Positions 11,422-21,796 of a stretch of DNA of 64,000 bases are shown here, one piece after another. The notes beneath the pieces were generated by a model. That model saw only the letters and a program-made list of their open reading frames with translations, was not told where the DNA came from and made no database searches. Source of the DNA: Affinibrenneria salicis (GTDB lineage: Bacteria > Pseudomonadota > Gammaproteobacteria > Enterobacterales > Enterobacteriaceae); assembly GCF_008710095.1 (NCBI RefSeq), contig NZ_VYKJ01000001.1, positions 310,001 through 374,000 on the forward strand, written 5' to 3'. The translations under genes were made by a program, and so were the position numbers. How positions within the stretch are numbered: the first letter of the stretch is position 1; every line of letters begins with the position of its first letter.

Positions 11422-12351
11422 TTATCCCAGTTGTCGCGCGCCTGCGGTATCCAGACGACAAATATGAACAAAACCTTCATCATTTTGCAGATAATTCGAC
11501 TGCAGCCAGTCCGCCATGCGCCGGGCGGTGTCGCCGTCATCGCAAACGGCGAACAGCGTCGGGCCGGAGCCGGAAATGCCGCACGCCAACGCGCCGATAT
11601 CCTGCGCCGCCTGGCGCGCTTCGGCAAAGCCGGGCAGCAGACGGGTGCGATAAGGTTCCGCGATCACATCGGTCATCAGTTTCGCCGCCAGACGCGGCTG
11701 ACCGGTATGGCAGGCGTGAATAAAGCCGGCCAGATAGCGGCCGTGACTGATGCAGTCATGGCGCACATACTGCGCCGGCAGGATGGCCCGCGCTTCGGCG
11801 GTCGACACCTTGATGCCGGGATAAGCCATTACCCACAGCCAGTCGTCAAAGGCGGGAACCGGCTGGCTGATAATGCCGTCCTCCTCCAGAATCAACTGCA
11901 GCCCGCCCAGAAAACAGGGCGCGACATTGTCATAATGCACGCTGCCGGAAATACGCCCTTCCAGCTCGCCCATCAGCGCCAGCAGACGGGTATCGTCCAG
12001 CGGCTTGCCGCAGAACTCATTCATCGCCATTAACCCGGCCACGACGGAACAGGCGCTGGAGCCCAGCCCCGAACCGATCGGCATGTTCTTTTCCAGCAAC
12101 ATGGCGACCGGTACTTCCCGGCCAATCTCCTGGCAGAAACGCTGCCAGCACTGCCAGACAATATTTTGTTGCGGATCGGTCGGCAGCTTACTGACAAAAC
12201 GACCGGCGTTTTGCAGACTAAAACTGTCGGCGGCCGAAACCGTCACGCAGTCGCCCAGCAGCGTGCCGTCTACCGGCGAAACAGCCGCACCCAGCACATC
12301 AAACCCAACGCTAACGTTGCCGATTGAAGCCGGTGCATACACCTTAACCAT
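11422..12351 (-). CDS. thrB: Homoserine kinase
   Basis: ThrB phosphorylates homoserine with ATP. The 309-residue GHMP-family kinase has the ATP-binding motif [17 protein letters not shown] (about residues 89-105) and starts [18 protein letters not shown] as in E. coli (310 residues). It lies 4 bases after thrA and 3 bases before thrC, so translation is probably coupled. Confidence 0.98.
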   Translation of the reverse strand: MVKVYAPASIGNVSVGFDVLGAAVSPVDGTLLGDCVTVSAADSFSLQNAGRFVSKLPTDPQQNIVWQCWQRFCQEIGREVPVAMLLEKNMPIGSGLGSSACSVVAGLMAMNEFCGKPLDDTRLLALMGELEGRISGSVHYDNVAPCFLGGLQLILEEDGIISQPVPAFDDWLWVMAYPGIKVSTAEARAILPAQYVRHDCISHGRYLAGFIHACHTGQPRLAAKLMTDVIAEPYRTRLLPGFAEARQAAQDIGALACGISGSGPTLFAVCDDGDTARRMADWLQSNYLQNDEGFVHICRLDTAGARQLG

Positions 12352-12355
12352 ATAA

Positions 12356-14815
12356 TTAAACTCCCAACTTCCATGACAGCGTACGTAATAAATCCGCGAA
12401 TACGCCGGCCGCGGTCACGTCATTACCGGCGCCATAGCCGCGCAACACCAGCGGCAGCGGCTGATAATAACGGCTATAGAAAGCCAGCGCATTCTCGCCG
12501 TCCTTCACTTTATTCAGCGGATCGTTACCGCCTACCGCGCTAATCTGCACTTTGCAGCGCCCTTCTTCGATCGCGCCGACATAACGCAATACCTTGCCTT
12601 CGCTGCGCGCCAGTTCAACCCGGCGCGCGAACTCATCGTCCAGCGACGGCAGGCGATTCATGAACGTCTCCACATCGCCGGACGCATCGAAACTGGACGG
12701 CAGCACGGACTCGACGTCGATATCGTCGAGCTCCAGCTTATAACCCGACTCGCGCGCCAGAATCAGCAGCTTGCGCGCCACGTCCATTCCCGACAGGTCG
12801 TCGCGCGGATCGGGCTCGGTGTAACCATTTTTCTTCGCCTGCTGCGTCGCTTCAGACAGCGACAGCCCCTCGTCCAGCTTACCGAAAATAAACGAAAGCG
12901 AGCCAGACAAAATGCCGCTGAATCGAATCAGCTCATCACCGGCGTTCAACAGATTCTGCAGGTTCTCAATCACCGGCAGGCCGGCGCCGACATTAGTATC
13001 GTACAGGAAACGGCGGTGTGATTTCGCCGCCGCGCCGCGAATCTGCTGATAAAAATTCATCGAACCGGTGTTGGCCTTCTTATTCGGCGTCACCACGTGG
13101 AAGCCGTCGGCAAGAAAATCCGCATACTGATCGGCGACCGCCTGGCTTGAGGTACAGTCGACAATCACCGGGTTCAACAGATGATAATCTTTCACCAGGC
13201 GAATCAGACGGCCGAGGTTGAACGGTTCATCCGCCTTCTCCAGCCCGGTCTGCCAGTTATCCAGATCAATGCCGTTGATATTGGTCAGCATGGCTTTGGA
13301 ATTCGCAATGCCGCAGACGCGCAGGTCGATATGCTTCTGTTTTAACCAGTGCTGCTGGCGATGAATCTGTTCCAGCAGCGCGCCGCCGACGCCGCCGACG
13401 CCGATCACAAACACTTCCAGCACCTGATCGGTATTAAACAGCATCTGGTGCGCGGCGCGCACGCCGGTCGTCGCCACCTCATTGGCCACCACGACGGAGA
13501 TCGAACGCTCGGATGACCCCTGGGCGATCGCCACGATATTAATGTTGGCGCTGGCCAGCGCCGAGAACAGGCGGGCGGACAGGCCGCGCAGCGTACGCAT
13601 ACCGTCGCCGACCACCGAGATAATCGCCAGCCGCTCCATCACGTCCAGCGGTTCCAGCAGCCCTTCTTTCAGTTCCAGATAGAATTCATCTTCCAGCGTT
13701 TTTCTGGCGCGCGCCAGATCGTTCTGCGGAACGCAGAAACTGATGCTGTATTCAGAAGAGGACTGGGTAATCAGCACCACCGAAATGCCGGCGCCGGACA
13801 TCGCGGCAAACACGCGCGACGCCATGCCGACCATTCCCTTCATACCCGGCCCGGATACGTTGAACATCGCCATGTTGTTCAGATTGGTAATCCCCTTCAC
13901 CGGGTTAGCGGTGTCGCTGCTGTCTTTACCGATCAGCGTGCCGGGCGCCTGAGGGTTGGCGGTGTTCTTGATAAGGCAGGGGATCTGGAACTGAGCGATG
14001 GGAGCGATAGTGCGGGGGTGGAGGACTTTGGCGCCGAAGTAAGAGAGTTCCATCGCCTCCTGATAGGACATCGACTTCAGCAGTCTGGCGTCCGGCACCT
14101 GACGCGGGTCGCAGGTATAAACGCCGTCGACGTCGGTCCATATCTCACAGCAGTCGGCGCGCAGGCAGGCGGCCAGCACGGCGGCGGAATAGTCGGAACC
14201 GTTGCGCCCCAACACCACCAGTTCGCCCTTATCGTTGCCGGCGGTAAAACCGGCCATCAGAATAACGTGGTCGGACGGGATGGCGCTGTCGCGAATGCGG
14301 CGGGTCGATTCGGCAATATCGACCGTGGATTCAAGGTAGTGCCCCTGCGCCAGCAGTTTTTCCACCGGGTTGATGACCGATACCTGATAGCCGCGCGCCT
14401 GGAACAGCGCCTCCATGATGGCGATCGACAGTTTCTCGCCCCGGCAGATAATGCTGGCGTTGACGCTATCCGGGCATTGCCCCAGCAGCGAGATACCGTG
14501 CAGAACCTGTTTCAACTGGGCGAATTCCTGTTCGACCACCGCCTTCAGGCGATCGAGAGCGAAGCCCGGCTGAGCCTCGGCCAGCCCCTGCAGCAGCGAA
14601 GAGAAAATGGTTTCCGCGTCCTGCAGATGGGGGAAAATATCCTGACCGGCGACCGTTTTATCGATCATTGCCACCAGATGGTTGGTGATTTTTGCCGGCG
14701 CCGATAAGACGGTGGCAACCTGCCCCTGACGCGCATTACTTTCGATAATGTCGGCAACGTGCATAAAACGTTGCGCATTTGCCACCGAAGTCCCGCCAAA
14801 TTTCAACACTCGCAT
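12356..14815 (-). CDS. thrA: Bifunctional aspartokinase I / homoserine dehydrogenase I
   Basis: ThrA catalyses the first and third steps from aspartate to threonine. The 819-residue product has an N-terminal aspartokinase ([14 protein letters not shown]), central ACT domains (about 310-460), an NAD(P)-binding homoserine dehydrogenase ([12 protein letters not shown], about 470) and its catalytic domain. Length matches E. coli ThrA (820). Expression is expected to follow the thrL attenuator upstream. Confidence 0.99.
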   Translation of the reverse strand: MRVLKFGGTSVANAQRFMHVADIIESNARQGQVATVLSAPAKITNHLVAMIDKTVAGQDIFPHLQDAETIFSSLLQGLAEAQPGFALDRLKAVVEQEFAQLKQVLHGISLLGQCPDSVNASIICRGEKLSIAIMEALFQARGYQVSVINPVEKLLAQGHYLESTVDIAESTRRIRDSAIPSDHVILMAGFTAGNDKGELVVLGRNGSDYSAAVLAACLRADCCEIWTDVDGVYTCDPRQVPDARLLKSMSYQEAMELSYFGAKVLHPRTIAPIAQFQIPCLIKNTANPQAPGTLIGKDSSDTANPVKGITNLNNMAMFNVSGPGMKGMVGMASRVFAAMSGAGISVVLITQSSSEYSISFCVPQNDLARARKTLEDEFYLELKEGLLEPLDVMERLAIISVVGDGMRTLRGLSARLFSALASANINIVAIAQGSSERSISVVVANEVATTGVRAAHQMLFNTDQVLEVFVIGVGGVGGALLEQIHRQQHWLKQKHIDLRVCGIANSKAMLTNINGIDLDNWQTGLEKADEPFNLGRLIRLVKDYHLLNPVIVDCTSSQAVADQYADFLADGFHVVTPNKKANTGSMNFYQQIRGAAAKSHRRFLYDTNVGAGLPVIENLQNLLNAGDELIRFSGILSGSLSFIFGKLDEGLSLSEATQQAKKNGYTEPDPRDDLSGMDVARKLLILARESGYKLELDDIDVESVLPSSFDASGDVETFMNRLPSLDDEFARRVELARSEGKVLRYVGAIEEGRCKVQISAVGGNDPLNKVKDGENALAFYSRYYQPLPLVLRGYGAGNDVTAAGVFADLLRTLSWKLGV

Positions 14816-14919
14816 TTTTCATTTCTCTCCTGAATTTTTTTGCCGACAAAAACGCCGGGAGCGCTTTTGAACGCCGCTTACCGCGGCTTAATAAGGCGGC
14901 GGGCAAGGGAGCGCCCACC

Positions 14920-14955
14920 ATAAAAAAAAACCCGCACTGTTCAGGTGCGGGCTTT
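14920..14955 (-). terminator. thr operon attenuator (rho-independent)
   Basis: On the minus strand CCCGCAC and GTGCGGG form a stem with a 7-base loop, followed by a run of nine T residues. The end of thrL (GGTGCGGGC) can pair with the CCCGCACC arm, the usual antiterminator switch. It lies about 105 bases upstream of the thrA start. Confidence 0.9.
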
Positions 14956-14977
14956 TTTTAATTTTTTCTTTACGCGT

Positions 14978-15058
14978 CAGCCCGCACCGTTACCTGTCGT
15001 ACCGGTGGTAATAATAATGATGGTGGTCATCAGGCTGAAAAGAGGCATGCTATGCATT
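14978..15058 (-). CDS. thrL: thr operon leader peptide
   Basis: A short minus-strand ORF whose translation by ribosomes senses charged tRNA-Thr and tRNA-Ile. From the ATG at 15058 it gives 26 residues ending TTIIIITTGTTGNGAG, with 6 Thr and 4 Ile codons and the NGAG tail of E. coli ThrL. In-frame ATGs at 15049 and 15031 would give 23 or 17 residues. The first is chosen because GTGAGA lies at a suitable distance upstream. It precedes the attenuator hairpin by about 25 bases. Confidence 0.88.
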
Positions 15059-15081
15059 GAGTCTCACGTTAAAAAAATTCC

Positions 15082-15118
15082 CGCCCTATTGGTTAAAGCA
15101 ATCGCAGCATGAAGTCAA
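15082..15118 (-). promoter_or_regulatory. thr operon sigma-70 promoter
   Basis: On the minus strand TTGACT (-35, plus 15113-15118) is followed by TTTAACCAATAGGG, closely matching the E. coli thr promoter (TTGACT...TTTAACCAATATAGG). It lies just upstream of thrL. Confidence 0.75.
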
Positions 15119-15244
15119 TGGATTTCTGTTTTTTTCTGTCGGCGCGCCAAAACGCCGAAAATCCATCATTCACCACCAAAATGAGATTTCACAGGAATAA
15201 ACGCCAAAATATTAATACGGGCAAAATTATTAACCAGCGCCGAA

Positions 15245-15946
15245 TTATTTTTCGCTATCTTTTTCCGCCAACGCCTTTTCCGCATCGTGCAGCAAGGTAT
15301 GCAGCATTGCGGTGTCGCGCTGCTCGAGCCAGCCTAAGCGCTGTTGTAGCCAGTCACGCAATTTTTCATCATCGGCGACCTGCAAACTGACCAGCAAACG
15401 GTCGACCCGCTGCCGGAGCGCAGCCAGTTGTCCAGGCTGCGCTTCGGCGACGGCAGGCGCGGCCGACTGCACCAGGCTCGCGAGCTGGTAGCAGTATACC
15501 ATCACCGCCTGCCCCAGATTAAGCGAGGGATAGTCGGCCTGCATCGGCACGCCGGTCAATATATCGGCCAGCGCCAGCTCGTCATTGGTTAAACCGCTAT
15601 CCTCGCGGCCGAACACCAGCGCAGCGCGGTTAATCCAGCGACGTTTTTCCTCCAGCATGCCGCCCAGCTCGGGCGGCGTGCAGAAATAGTGAAAATGCGC
15701 CCGGCTGCGCGCCGTAGTGGCGATAGTGAAATCGACATCGTGCAGCGCGGCCGACAGCGAGGGGAAGGTGACGGCGCCGTCAAGAATATCGCCGGAGCCA
15801 TGCGCCACCCAGCGCGCGGCCGGCTGTTGATGCGCCAGACTGTCCACGATGCGCAATTCGGCAAACCCCATCGTTTTCATCGCCCTTGCCGCCGCGCCAA
15901 CATTTTCAGGCCGCGCCGGGGACACCAGAATGATACAAAACCGCAT
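15245..15946 (-). CDS. lasT: SPOUT-family RNA methyltransferase LasT (YjtD, TrmJ-like)
   Basis: The 233-residue product is a SpoU/TrmH-type methyltransferase: FGREDSGLTNDEL (about 115-127) and SLNLGQAVMVYCYQL (about 143-157) form the knotted S-adenosylmethionine site. It starts MRFCIILVSPARPENVGAAAR; upstream in-frame codons are not part of the family. E. coli has its orthologue (lasT/yjtD, 228 residues) in the same place between thrL and arcA. TrmJ-type relatives methylate position 32 of tRNAs; the exact target of LasT is not established. Confidence 0.9.
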   Translation of the reverse strand: MRFCIILVSPARPENVGAAARAMKTMGFAELRIVDSLAHQQPAARWVAHGSGDILDGAVTFPSLSAALHDVDFTIATTARSRAHFHYFCTPPELGGMLEEKRRWINRAALVFGREDSGLTNDELALADILTGVPMQADYPSLNLGQAVMVYCYQLASLVQSAAPAVAEAQPGQLAALRQRVDRLLVSLQVADDEKLRDWLQQRLGWLEQRDTAMLHTLLHDAEKALAEKDSEK

Positions 15947-16152
15947 AATACTCTCCAAAATCTGACCGATACGCGGCTGGCCGCGCCAGCGCCGCGCGCC
16001 GACGGCGCAAGCGGTCAGGATCCCAGAGTATTCGTCGGCCCGCAAGGCATGCGTATCGGCAACCGGCAAAGAGCGCTCAGGGCGAAGCGCGGCGCCGGTT
16101 GTCGGCCGGGGAGACTCGCACGCGGTCGGCCGCCTTTGGTGCGACGTATCGT

Positions 16153-17607
16153 TCAGCGCCGGCGAGCGGAGTATGGAGGCGCGGGCCGCCATTCATCGCC
16201 CAGCAGTTCAGGCTCGTTATAATCGACAATCCGCCGATAATGATATTCACGATCTTCGACATACAGCTGCGCCGCGATCGCCTGCGCCAGACGTCGGGCG
16301 CCGACCGAAAGACCGGGAATCAATCCCACCACATACCCATTGCTCAGATACGCGGGATAGCTAAAACAGTGAATGCGATCCAGCCCCTGCGGCGCTGACG
16401 AGCTCTTCGGCCGCAGCGAAAAATCCTCATTCAGATACGGATATTGCGCCAGTTGGTCGTTATATTGCGTCTCCGGCGGCCGAAAGGCATCGCGCCAGAG
16501 CATGATCTGTCCCGCCAGCGCCCGATATTCCGGGCACTGCGACCAGTCCAGCCGGTAACCGGTGGCAAGAATCACAAAATCTACCGGAAACGCGCCTTTC
16601 GGCGTATGTAACGTTACTCCGTTTTCCTCCTGCTGCGCCCGCAAAACCGGGCAGGCGAAATTAAACCAGGCATTGGCATGACGCGCGACCCGCAGCGTAC
16701 TGCCGCGCGGCGGCGGAATCTGTTCGCTGGCGATATAGTGCGCCAGTCGCCATTTCCACTCATCCGGCAGCGAATAATAGCCCTGCTCCAGCCCTGGGCT
16801 GCCGGCCCCTTTATTTTTATTCACGCGCGGAAAATCCGCCCGGCGAATCAGCAATTCCACCGCCCCGGCGCCGGCCTCCAGCGCGGTCGCCGCCGTATCC
16901 ATCGCGGCGGCGCTGCCGCCGACCACCGCCACGCGCCGCCCGTTCAGCGCGCTGTAATCGATGGGATCGGCGGCGTGGGCCCAGTAACGTCGATCCAGCG
17001 CCGTCACAAAGTCCGGGATGGCCGCGCCGCCAAACGCCGTCATCCCGACCGCCAGGACGACTTTTCGCGCCAGCACCGTCTGCCGTTGCCCGGCATGGCG
17101 CAGATCCAGTTGCACCACGCCATCATCGCGCGGCAGCAGGTTTACCAGCTCATGTTCATTGCGCACATCCAGCGCCAGCACCCGGCGATACCAGCGCAAA
17201 TAATCCGCCCATTGTAAGCGCGGAATTTTGTCCAGTCTCTCCCAGGCCTGACGGCCAAACTGCGCTTCATACCAGGCGCGGAACGTCAGGGACGGCAGAT
17301 CCAGCGCCGGCCCGGTCAGCTGTTTGGGAGAACGCAGCGTTTCCATCAGCGCCGTGGTAGTCCAGGGGCCTTCATCATCTTTACGGGCGCGGTCATAAAG
17401 CACCGCGTCAATCCCCGCCAGACGCAGCGCCAGAGCGGTAGCCATTCCGGCCATGCCGGCGCCGATGATAACCACATCCTGCACGCGGCCGGCAGGATGC
17501 GTTTTCTGTGCGCCACCGGTCGTCGGCAGCGCCAGCCATGCTAAATCCTGATGCAGTCGTTGCTCTAAGGCCAGGAGTCCAATCGGGGTTTCATTACGAT
17601 ATGCCAT
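16153..17607 (-). CDS. FAD/NAD(P)-binding oxidoreductase (flavin monooxygenase-like)
   Basis: The 484-residue product has two dinucleotide-binding folds: VVIIGAGMAGMATALAL (about 45-61) for FAD and VAVVGGSAAAMDTAA (about 225) for NAD(P)H, plus the VILATGYRLDW segment of class B flavoprotein monooxygenases. The full Baeyer-Villiger fingerprint was not seen, so reaction and substrate are unknown. No signal peptide. It interrupts the lasT-arcA neighbourhood of E. coli and is preceded by a small exported ORF 44 bases upstream on the same strand. Confidence 0.8.
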   Translation of the reverse strand: MAYRNETPIGLLALEQRLHQDLAWLALPTTGGAQKTHPAGRVQDVVIIGAGMAGMATALALRLAGIDAVLYDRARKDDEGPWTTTALMETLRSPKQLTGPALDLPSLTFRAWYEAQFGRQAWERLDKIPRLQWADYLRWYRRVLALDVRNEHELVNLLPRDDGVVQLDLRHAGQRQTVLARKVVLAVGMTAFGGAAIPDFVTALDRRYWAHAADPIDYSALNGRRVAVVGGSAAAMDTAATALEAGAGAVELLIRRADFPRVNKNKGAGSPGLEQGYYSLPDEWKWRLAHYIASEQIPPPRGSTLRVARHANAWFNFACPVLRAQQEENGVTLHTPKGAFPVDFVILATGYRLDWSQCPEYRALAGQIMLWRDAFRPPETQYNDQLAQYPYLNEDFSLRPKSSSAPQGLDRIHCFSYPAYLSNGYVVGLIPGLSVGARRLAQAIAAQLYVEDREYHYRRIVDYNEPELLGDEWRPAPPYSARRR

Positions 17608-17651
17608 AGCGATTATTCTTACTCATAAAGGTTTCCGTACCGCAGCGACGA

Positions 17652-17840
17652 TCACTTTCGCGGCGGCGGCAAATTACGCCAATCGATGTGAAGTCCGCTG
17701 GCCTGCTCACCGGCATTATCCGCCGGGGCAATCTGAGAGGGGTCGGGAATCATCTGACGGACCATGATTAAATCAGCGGCACGCCCCGTCAATGCAAGAC
17801 CGCTCAACGCCAACGCCATCACATTAACGATGCGCCACAA
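17652..17840 (-). CDS. Small predicted exported protein, unknown function
   Basis: A 62-residue ORF on the same strand as, and 44 bases upstream of, the FAD oxidoreductase gene. The N-terminus (IVNVMALALSGLALTGRAA) looks like a short signal peptide, leaving a proline-rich tail of about 40 residues. The longest frame needs a TTG start; an ATG seven codons in (17819) is possible and no clear ribosome binding site marks either. I do not recognise the protein. It may be co-transcribed with the oxidoreductase or may be chance. Confidence 0.4.
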   Translation of the reverse strand: MWRIVNVMALALSGLALTGRAADLIMVRQMIPDPSQIAPADNAGEQASGLHIDWRNLPPPRK

Positions 17841-18743
17841 AATCCATCATTGCCGGCTCCATCTAACTAAAAAGCAAGGTTAATAGCCCGTCTGACGACA
17901 CGCAAAATCAATGCCAGTTAACGTTATCCGATGGAAAGGAAGAGCCTAAATATCGTTTGCGAATAGCTTATAATTTTACATTCACGCATAAAAACAGTGA
18001 TAACCGCTTATGCACAGAATGAAATTAGCTCGCTAATAAATGAATATCCGTCGACTCAGAGCGACGAGATAATCACATAAAATTCAAATAGATAAAATAA
18101 CACCATTGAAAAAAGCGCGAAAAACGACCACGAAGGGAGGTCTGGCGGCCGGGAGAAGGCGCGCGGGATAAATGGCAACCTAAAAGACACGATAAATTAA
18201 CAAAATGGTCGACAATATTGCCAGCGAGATGCCGCCGGCGCATCAATATGGTTTATTCGTCGGAAATTCAATTTAACTGTCTAATAAAAACAATAAATAT
18301 CAAGATATTAAATTATCTATATTGCTCTTTTTTCGAAATAAACATCAAGTCAGTTAACCATGCTGAATCGTTCAGGAAAACATTAAATTGTGACTTAAGC
18401 TGGCAATCTTATAAGTGTTTTTCACAAAATAGTTAACGTGGTACAATTAAATTTGATATATGTCAACAGAACCGTAGATTTGTTAGCAGGCAAAATCAGG
18501 CTTTACTGTTATGTCGCTGTTAATAAGGTTAAACTATGCGCCAATTCGAGTTCTGTTTAAACCTCATCACAATCTGGCGCCGGCACGATCCGCGACAGAG
18601 AGAACGTTCCTCAGGAACGCATTTATACGTACTTTAGTCAGACGGCAGGCGGAATGGCGAACGGCACCGCGGAAGCGCCTGAGATAACAACGACTTCTGT
18701 ACTTCCGGTTTCTAATATTAGTTGGCAATTTTAGGTAGCAAAC
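17841..18743. other. Long AT-rich leader region upstream of arcA
   Basis: About 900 bases without a convincing gene; a 72-codon plus-strand frame at 18218-18436 has no recognisable features. It probably holds several arcA promoters, as in E. coli. A near-consensus FNR site lies at 18453-18466. The last 25 bases before arcA (GTTGGCAATTTTAGGTAGC) are nearly identical to E. coli. Confidence 0.7.
18453..18466. promoter_or_regulatory. Candidate FNR-binding site upstream of arcA
   Basis: TTGATATATGTCAA matches the FNR consensus TTGAT-N4-ATCAA at 9 of 10 positions. It is 278 bases upstream of the arcA start. FNR is known to raise arcA expression under anaerobic conditions in E. coli, which supports the call. 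Confidence 0.6.
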
Positions 18744-19460
18744 ATGCAGACCCCGCACATTCTTATTGTCGAAGACGAGTTAGTGACTCGCAATACCCTC
18801 AAAAGTATTTTTGAAGCCGAGGGATACGTTGTTCACGAGGCCAATGACGGTGCAGAAATGCATCAGATTTTGTCTGAGAACGACATTAACCTGGTTATTA
18901 TGGACATCAACCTGCCGGGTAAAAACGGCCTGTTGCTGGCACGCGAACTGCGCGAGCAGGCCAGCGTTGCGCTGATGTTCCTGACCGGCAGGGATAATGA
19001 AGTCGATAAAATCCTCGGTCTGGAAATCGGCGCAGATGACTATATCACCAAGCCCTTCAATCCGCGTGAACTGACTATCCGCGCCCGCAACCTGCTGTCG
19101 CGCACCATGAATCTCGGCAGCGTGAGCGAAGAGCGCCGCCTGGTGGAAAGCTATCGCTTCAACGGCTGGGAATTGGATATCAACAGCCGTTCGCTGGTCG
19201 GCCCTACCGGCGAGCAGTATAAACTGCCGCGCAGCGAGTTCCGAGCCATGCTGCATTTCTGCGAGAACCCGGGCAAAATCCAGACACGCGCCGAACTGCT
19301 GAAGAAAATGACCGGCCGAGAACTGAAACCGCACGACCGTACGGTAGACGTCACGATCCGACGTATTCGTAAGCATTTCGAATCGACGCCGGATACGCCG
19401 GAAATCATCGCCACCATTCACGGCGAAGGCTACCGTTTCTGCGGCGAACTGGAAGACTAA
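18744..19460 (+). CDS. arcA: Aerobic respiration control response regulator ArcA
   Basis: ArcA, phosphorylated by the ArcB kinase, represses aerobic metabolism genes at low oxygen. The 238-residue product (same length as E. coli) has a receiver domain with the phosphoacceptor Asp54 in [12 protein letters not shown], Lys in the TKPFNPREL segment and a C-terminal winged-helix DNA-binding domain (about 135-235). Its start [12 protein letters not shown] and upstream bases are nearly invariant. Confidence 0.99.
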   Translation: MQTPHILIVEDELVTRNTLKSIFEAEGYVVHEANDGAEMHQILSENDINLVIMDINLPGKNGLLLARELREQASVALMFLTGRDNEVDKILGLEIGADDYITKPFNPRELTIRARNLLSRTMNLGSVSEERRLVESYRFNGWELDINSRSLVGPTGEQYKLPRSEFRAMLHFCENPGKIQTRAELLKKMTGRELKPHDRTVDVTIRRIRKHFESTPDTPEIIATIHGEGYRFCGELED

Positions 19461-19551
19461 ACCACCCGCCGCCGGCGTCCTGTCTATTCACCGTCAGAAC
19501 GCCGGCCGGCGCCGAACGCGATAGCGATCGGCGCGATGATGTCGCCCGCGA

Positions 19552-20028
19552 TCAGCGAGTCCAGGGCATGATCGGCACCGCGCTCAACGCGTTTTTCGGC
19601 GAACCGTCCACCAGACGATCGGAATAAGTCAGATAGACCAGCGCATTGCGTTGCCCATCGTAGAAACGCACCACCTGCAGTTTCTTAAACACCAGCGATG
19701 TCCGTTTCTGAAACACCACGCTGCCCTCTTCCTTACCGGCTTTGATGCGTTCATTCAGTTCGATCGGCCCGACCTGCTGGCAGGAAATAGCCGCATCCGC
19801 CGTGTCCTCGGCCAGACCCAGCCCGCCCTTGATGCCGCCGGTTTTAGCCCGGCTGATGTAGCAGGTCACGTTTTTGACTTCAGGATCGTCAAAAGCCTCC
19901 ACCACAATTTTGTGGTCCGGCCCAAGCAGTTTAAATACGGTATCCACCGAGCCGATCTCTTCGGCCTGCGCGAAAGAGGCAGATAGCCCCAGTAAGCAGA
20001 ACCCCATAAACCACGTTTTCTTTATCAT
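19552..20028 (-). CDS. creA: CreA family periplasmic protein
   Basis: The 158-residue product starts [22 protein letters not shown], a signal peptide cleaved before [10 protein letters not shown]. The rest matches the CreA family (E. coli CreA, 157 residues), whose function is unknown. The frame is open 28 codons further upstream, but the signal peptide fixes the start. creBCD do not follow here. It is convergent with arcA and divergent from rob. Confidence 0.93.
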   Translation of the reverse strand: MIKKTWFMGFCLLGLSASFAQAEEIGSVDTVFKLLGPDHKIVVEAFDDPEVKNVTCYISRAKTGGIKGGLGLAEDTADAAISCQQVGPIELNERIKAGKEEGSVVFQKRTSLVFKKLQVVRFYDGQRNALVYLTYSDRLVDGSPKNALSAVPIMPWTR

Positions 20029-20232
20029 TGATACCTTATCCTTAATCAATCGCATCTGGCGGCGGAGGCCGGCCAGGCTCGTCGGGTTCACAAAGAAAGA
20101 ATAACGGAACAAAATGTTACAAACCTTAACCTTTGTGAAACTGAATCAATCTAAAGCAGTACCCCAGTCAAAAAATTGCTATTATGTGCAAAGAAACTTT
20201 TGGTGCACCGTTTGTTCTGCTGAGGAAGATCT

Positions 20233-21096
20233 ATGGATCAAGCCAGTATTATACGAGATTTACTTAACTGGCTGGAAAGCCATCTGAACCAACCTTTATC
20301 TCTGGACAATGTGGCCGCAAAAGCAGGATATTCCAAGTGGCATTTGCAAAGAATGTTTAAGGATGTCACTAACCATTCCATCGGCTCCTATATTCGCGCA
20401 CGCCGCCTGACCAAGGCCGCCGTCGCCCTATGTCTGACCAGCCGCCCGATTCTGGATATCGCCCTGCAGTATCGTTTCGACTCGCAGCAAACCTTCACTC
20501 GCGCCTTCAAAAAGCAGTTCGCTCAGACGCCGGCGTCCTATCGCCGCGCCGATGACTGGAACACCGCCGGGATTCATCCGCCGATTCGCCTTGGAGAGTT
20601 TACCCTGCCCCAGCCGGAGTTTATCACGCTGCCGGATATCCGGCTGGTGGGCGTGACGCAGACCTACAACTGCACGCTGGAACAGATCTGTAATTTCCGT
20701 ACCGATATCCGCATTCAGTACTGGAAGCAGTATCTCGGCAATCCTAAAACGTTGCCGCCCACGCTGTACGGCCTGCATCATTCGCGCCCGGGCAAAGAAC
20801 AGGATGAGCATGAGGTGCTGTACACCACGGCGGTAGAGCCTGAATACCTGTCGGACGATATACTGCCCGGCCACGATGTCGTCCTGCCCGGCGGCGATTA
20901 CGCGCTCTTTGTCTACGAAGGGGAAACCGACGGCCTGCAGGACTTCATTATTTCGCTGTACGATACCTGCCTGCCCACGTTTCAGCTTACGCGCCGCAAA
21001 GGCTATGACGCCGAACGCTTCCATCCGCAGCACACCCCGGACGGCAGCCCGCCCGAGCGTATCCGCTGCGAATACCTCATCCCGGTCCGCCGCTGA
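20233..21096 (+). CDS. rob: Right origin-binding protein Rob (AraC/XylS family)
   Basis: Rob activates the SoxS/MarA regulon, including efflux and redox-defence genes, in response to bile salts and other ligands. The 287-residue product (E. coli 289) has an N-terminal pair of helix-turn-helix motifs (about 10-110, with HLQRMFKDVTNHSIGSYI) and a C-terminal GyrI-like ligand-binding domain (about 120-287). A GAGGAAG site precedes the ATG. Its stop abuts the gpmB stop. Confidence 0.97.
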   Translation: MDQASIIRDLLNWLESHLNQPLSLDNVAAKAGYSKWHLQRMFKDVTNHSIGSYIRARRLTKAAVALCLTSRPILDIALQYRFDSQQTFTRAFKKQFAQTPASYRRADDWNTAGIHPPIRLGEFTLPQPEFITLPDIRLVGVTQTYNCTLEQICNFRTDIRIQYWKQYLGNPKTLPPTLYGLHHSRPGKEQDEHEVLYTTAVEPEYLSDDILPGHDVVLPGGDYALFVYEGETDGLQDFIISLYDTCLPTFQLTRRKGYDAERFHPQHTPDGSPPERIRCEYLIPVRR

Positions 21097-21744
21097 TTAA
21101 CGCTGCAATTCGTCCAGCGCCGGAGCGTCCAGATGGGAAACATCTCCGGCCGTTTCCACCACCCAGCCTGAGGCCAGCCAGGGACTCTGCTGGTGATCCA
21201 GCCGCGACAGCGAGCAGTTGCGCAGCCGCAGCCGCCGCTCGGCCCAGGCCGGCAAACCGAGGACGGTGCCGACCAGACAGCCCAGCGCGATACCATGGCT
21301 GACCAGCAGCGGGCGGCTGTCCGCCGGCAGTTCAAGGCAGCTATCCAGCGCCGCGCGCATACGCTGCGCCAGCTCGCTCAGCGATTCCCCTTGCGGGATT
21401 CGTCCGTCGGGCGTACCGTCAACCAGTTGCTTGCGCCACGCCTCTTCTTCGCCGTTCAGCGAATCGATATAGCGCGTCTCCAGCACGCCCATATCCAGTT
21501 CGCGCAGGCGGGCATCGACGGTCACCGGACACGAACAGGCTTGAGCGATAATGGCGGCGGTCTGACGCGTCCGCCCCAGATCGCTGGTGATAATGTGCGT
21601 AATGCCGAGGGATTTTGCTCGCTGGCCGACCAGAGCGGCCTGATGCTCGCCGTTCGCCGTCAATAAACTGTCCGACTGCCCCTGAATACGTCGAGCCGCA
21701 TTCCATTCCGTTTCGCCGTGGCGAACAAGATAGACCTGTAACAT
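21097..21744 (-). CDS. gpmB: Phosphoglycerate mutase-like phosphatase GpmB (YtjC)
   Basis: A 215-residue member of the histidine phosphatase superfamily. The phosphoacceptor motif VRHGETEWN is at residues 7-15 and the second histidine in LLVSHGIALG near residue 150. E. coli GpmB has the same length and lies next to rob; its phosphoglycerate mutase activity is doubtful and it may act as a phosphatase. It is convergent with rob, with no bases between the two stop codons. Confidence 0.94.
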   Translation of the reverse strand: MLQVYLVRHGETEWNAARRIQGQSDSLLTANGEHQAALVGQRAKSLGITHIITSDLGRTRQTAAIIAQACSCPVTVDARLRELDMGVLETRYIDSLNGEEEAWRKQLVDGTPDGRIPQGESLSELAQRMRAALDSCLELPADSRPLLVSHGIALGCLVGTVLGLPAWAERRLRLRNCSLSRLDHQQSPWLASGWVVETAGDVSHLDAPALDELQR

Positions 21745-21796
21745 GGTGATTTTCCGTTATACTGCGTCAAATTAACTAATAGAGTGCGAACCTGTT

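Noticed and set aside
18218..18436. 72-codon plus-strand ORF upstream of arcA
   Set aside because: AT-rich chance frame with no convincing start or domain.
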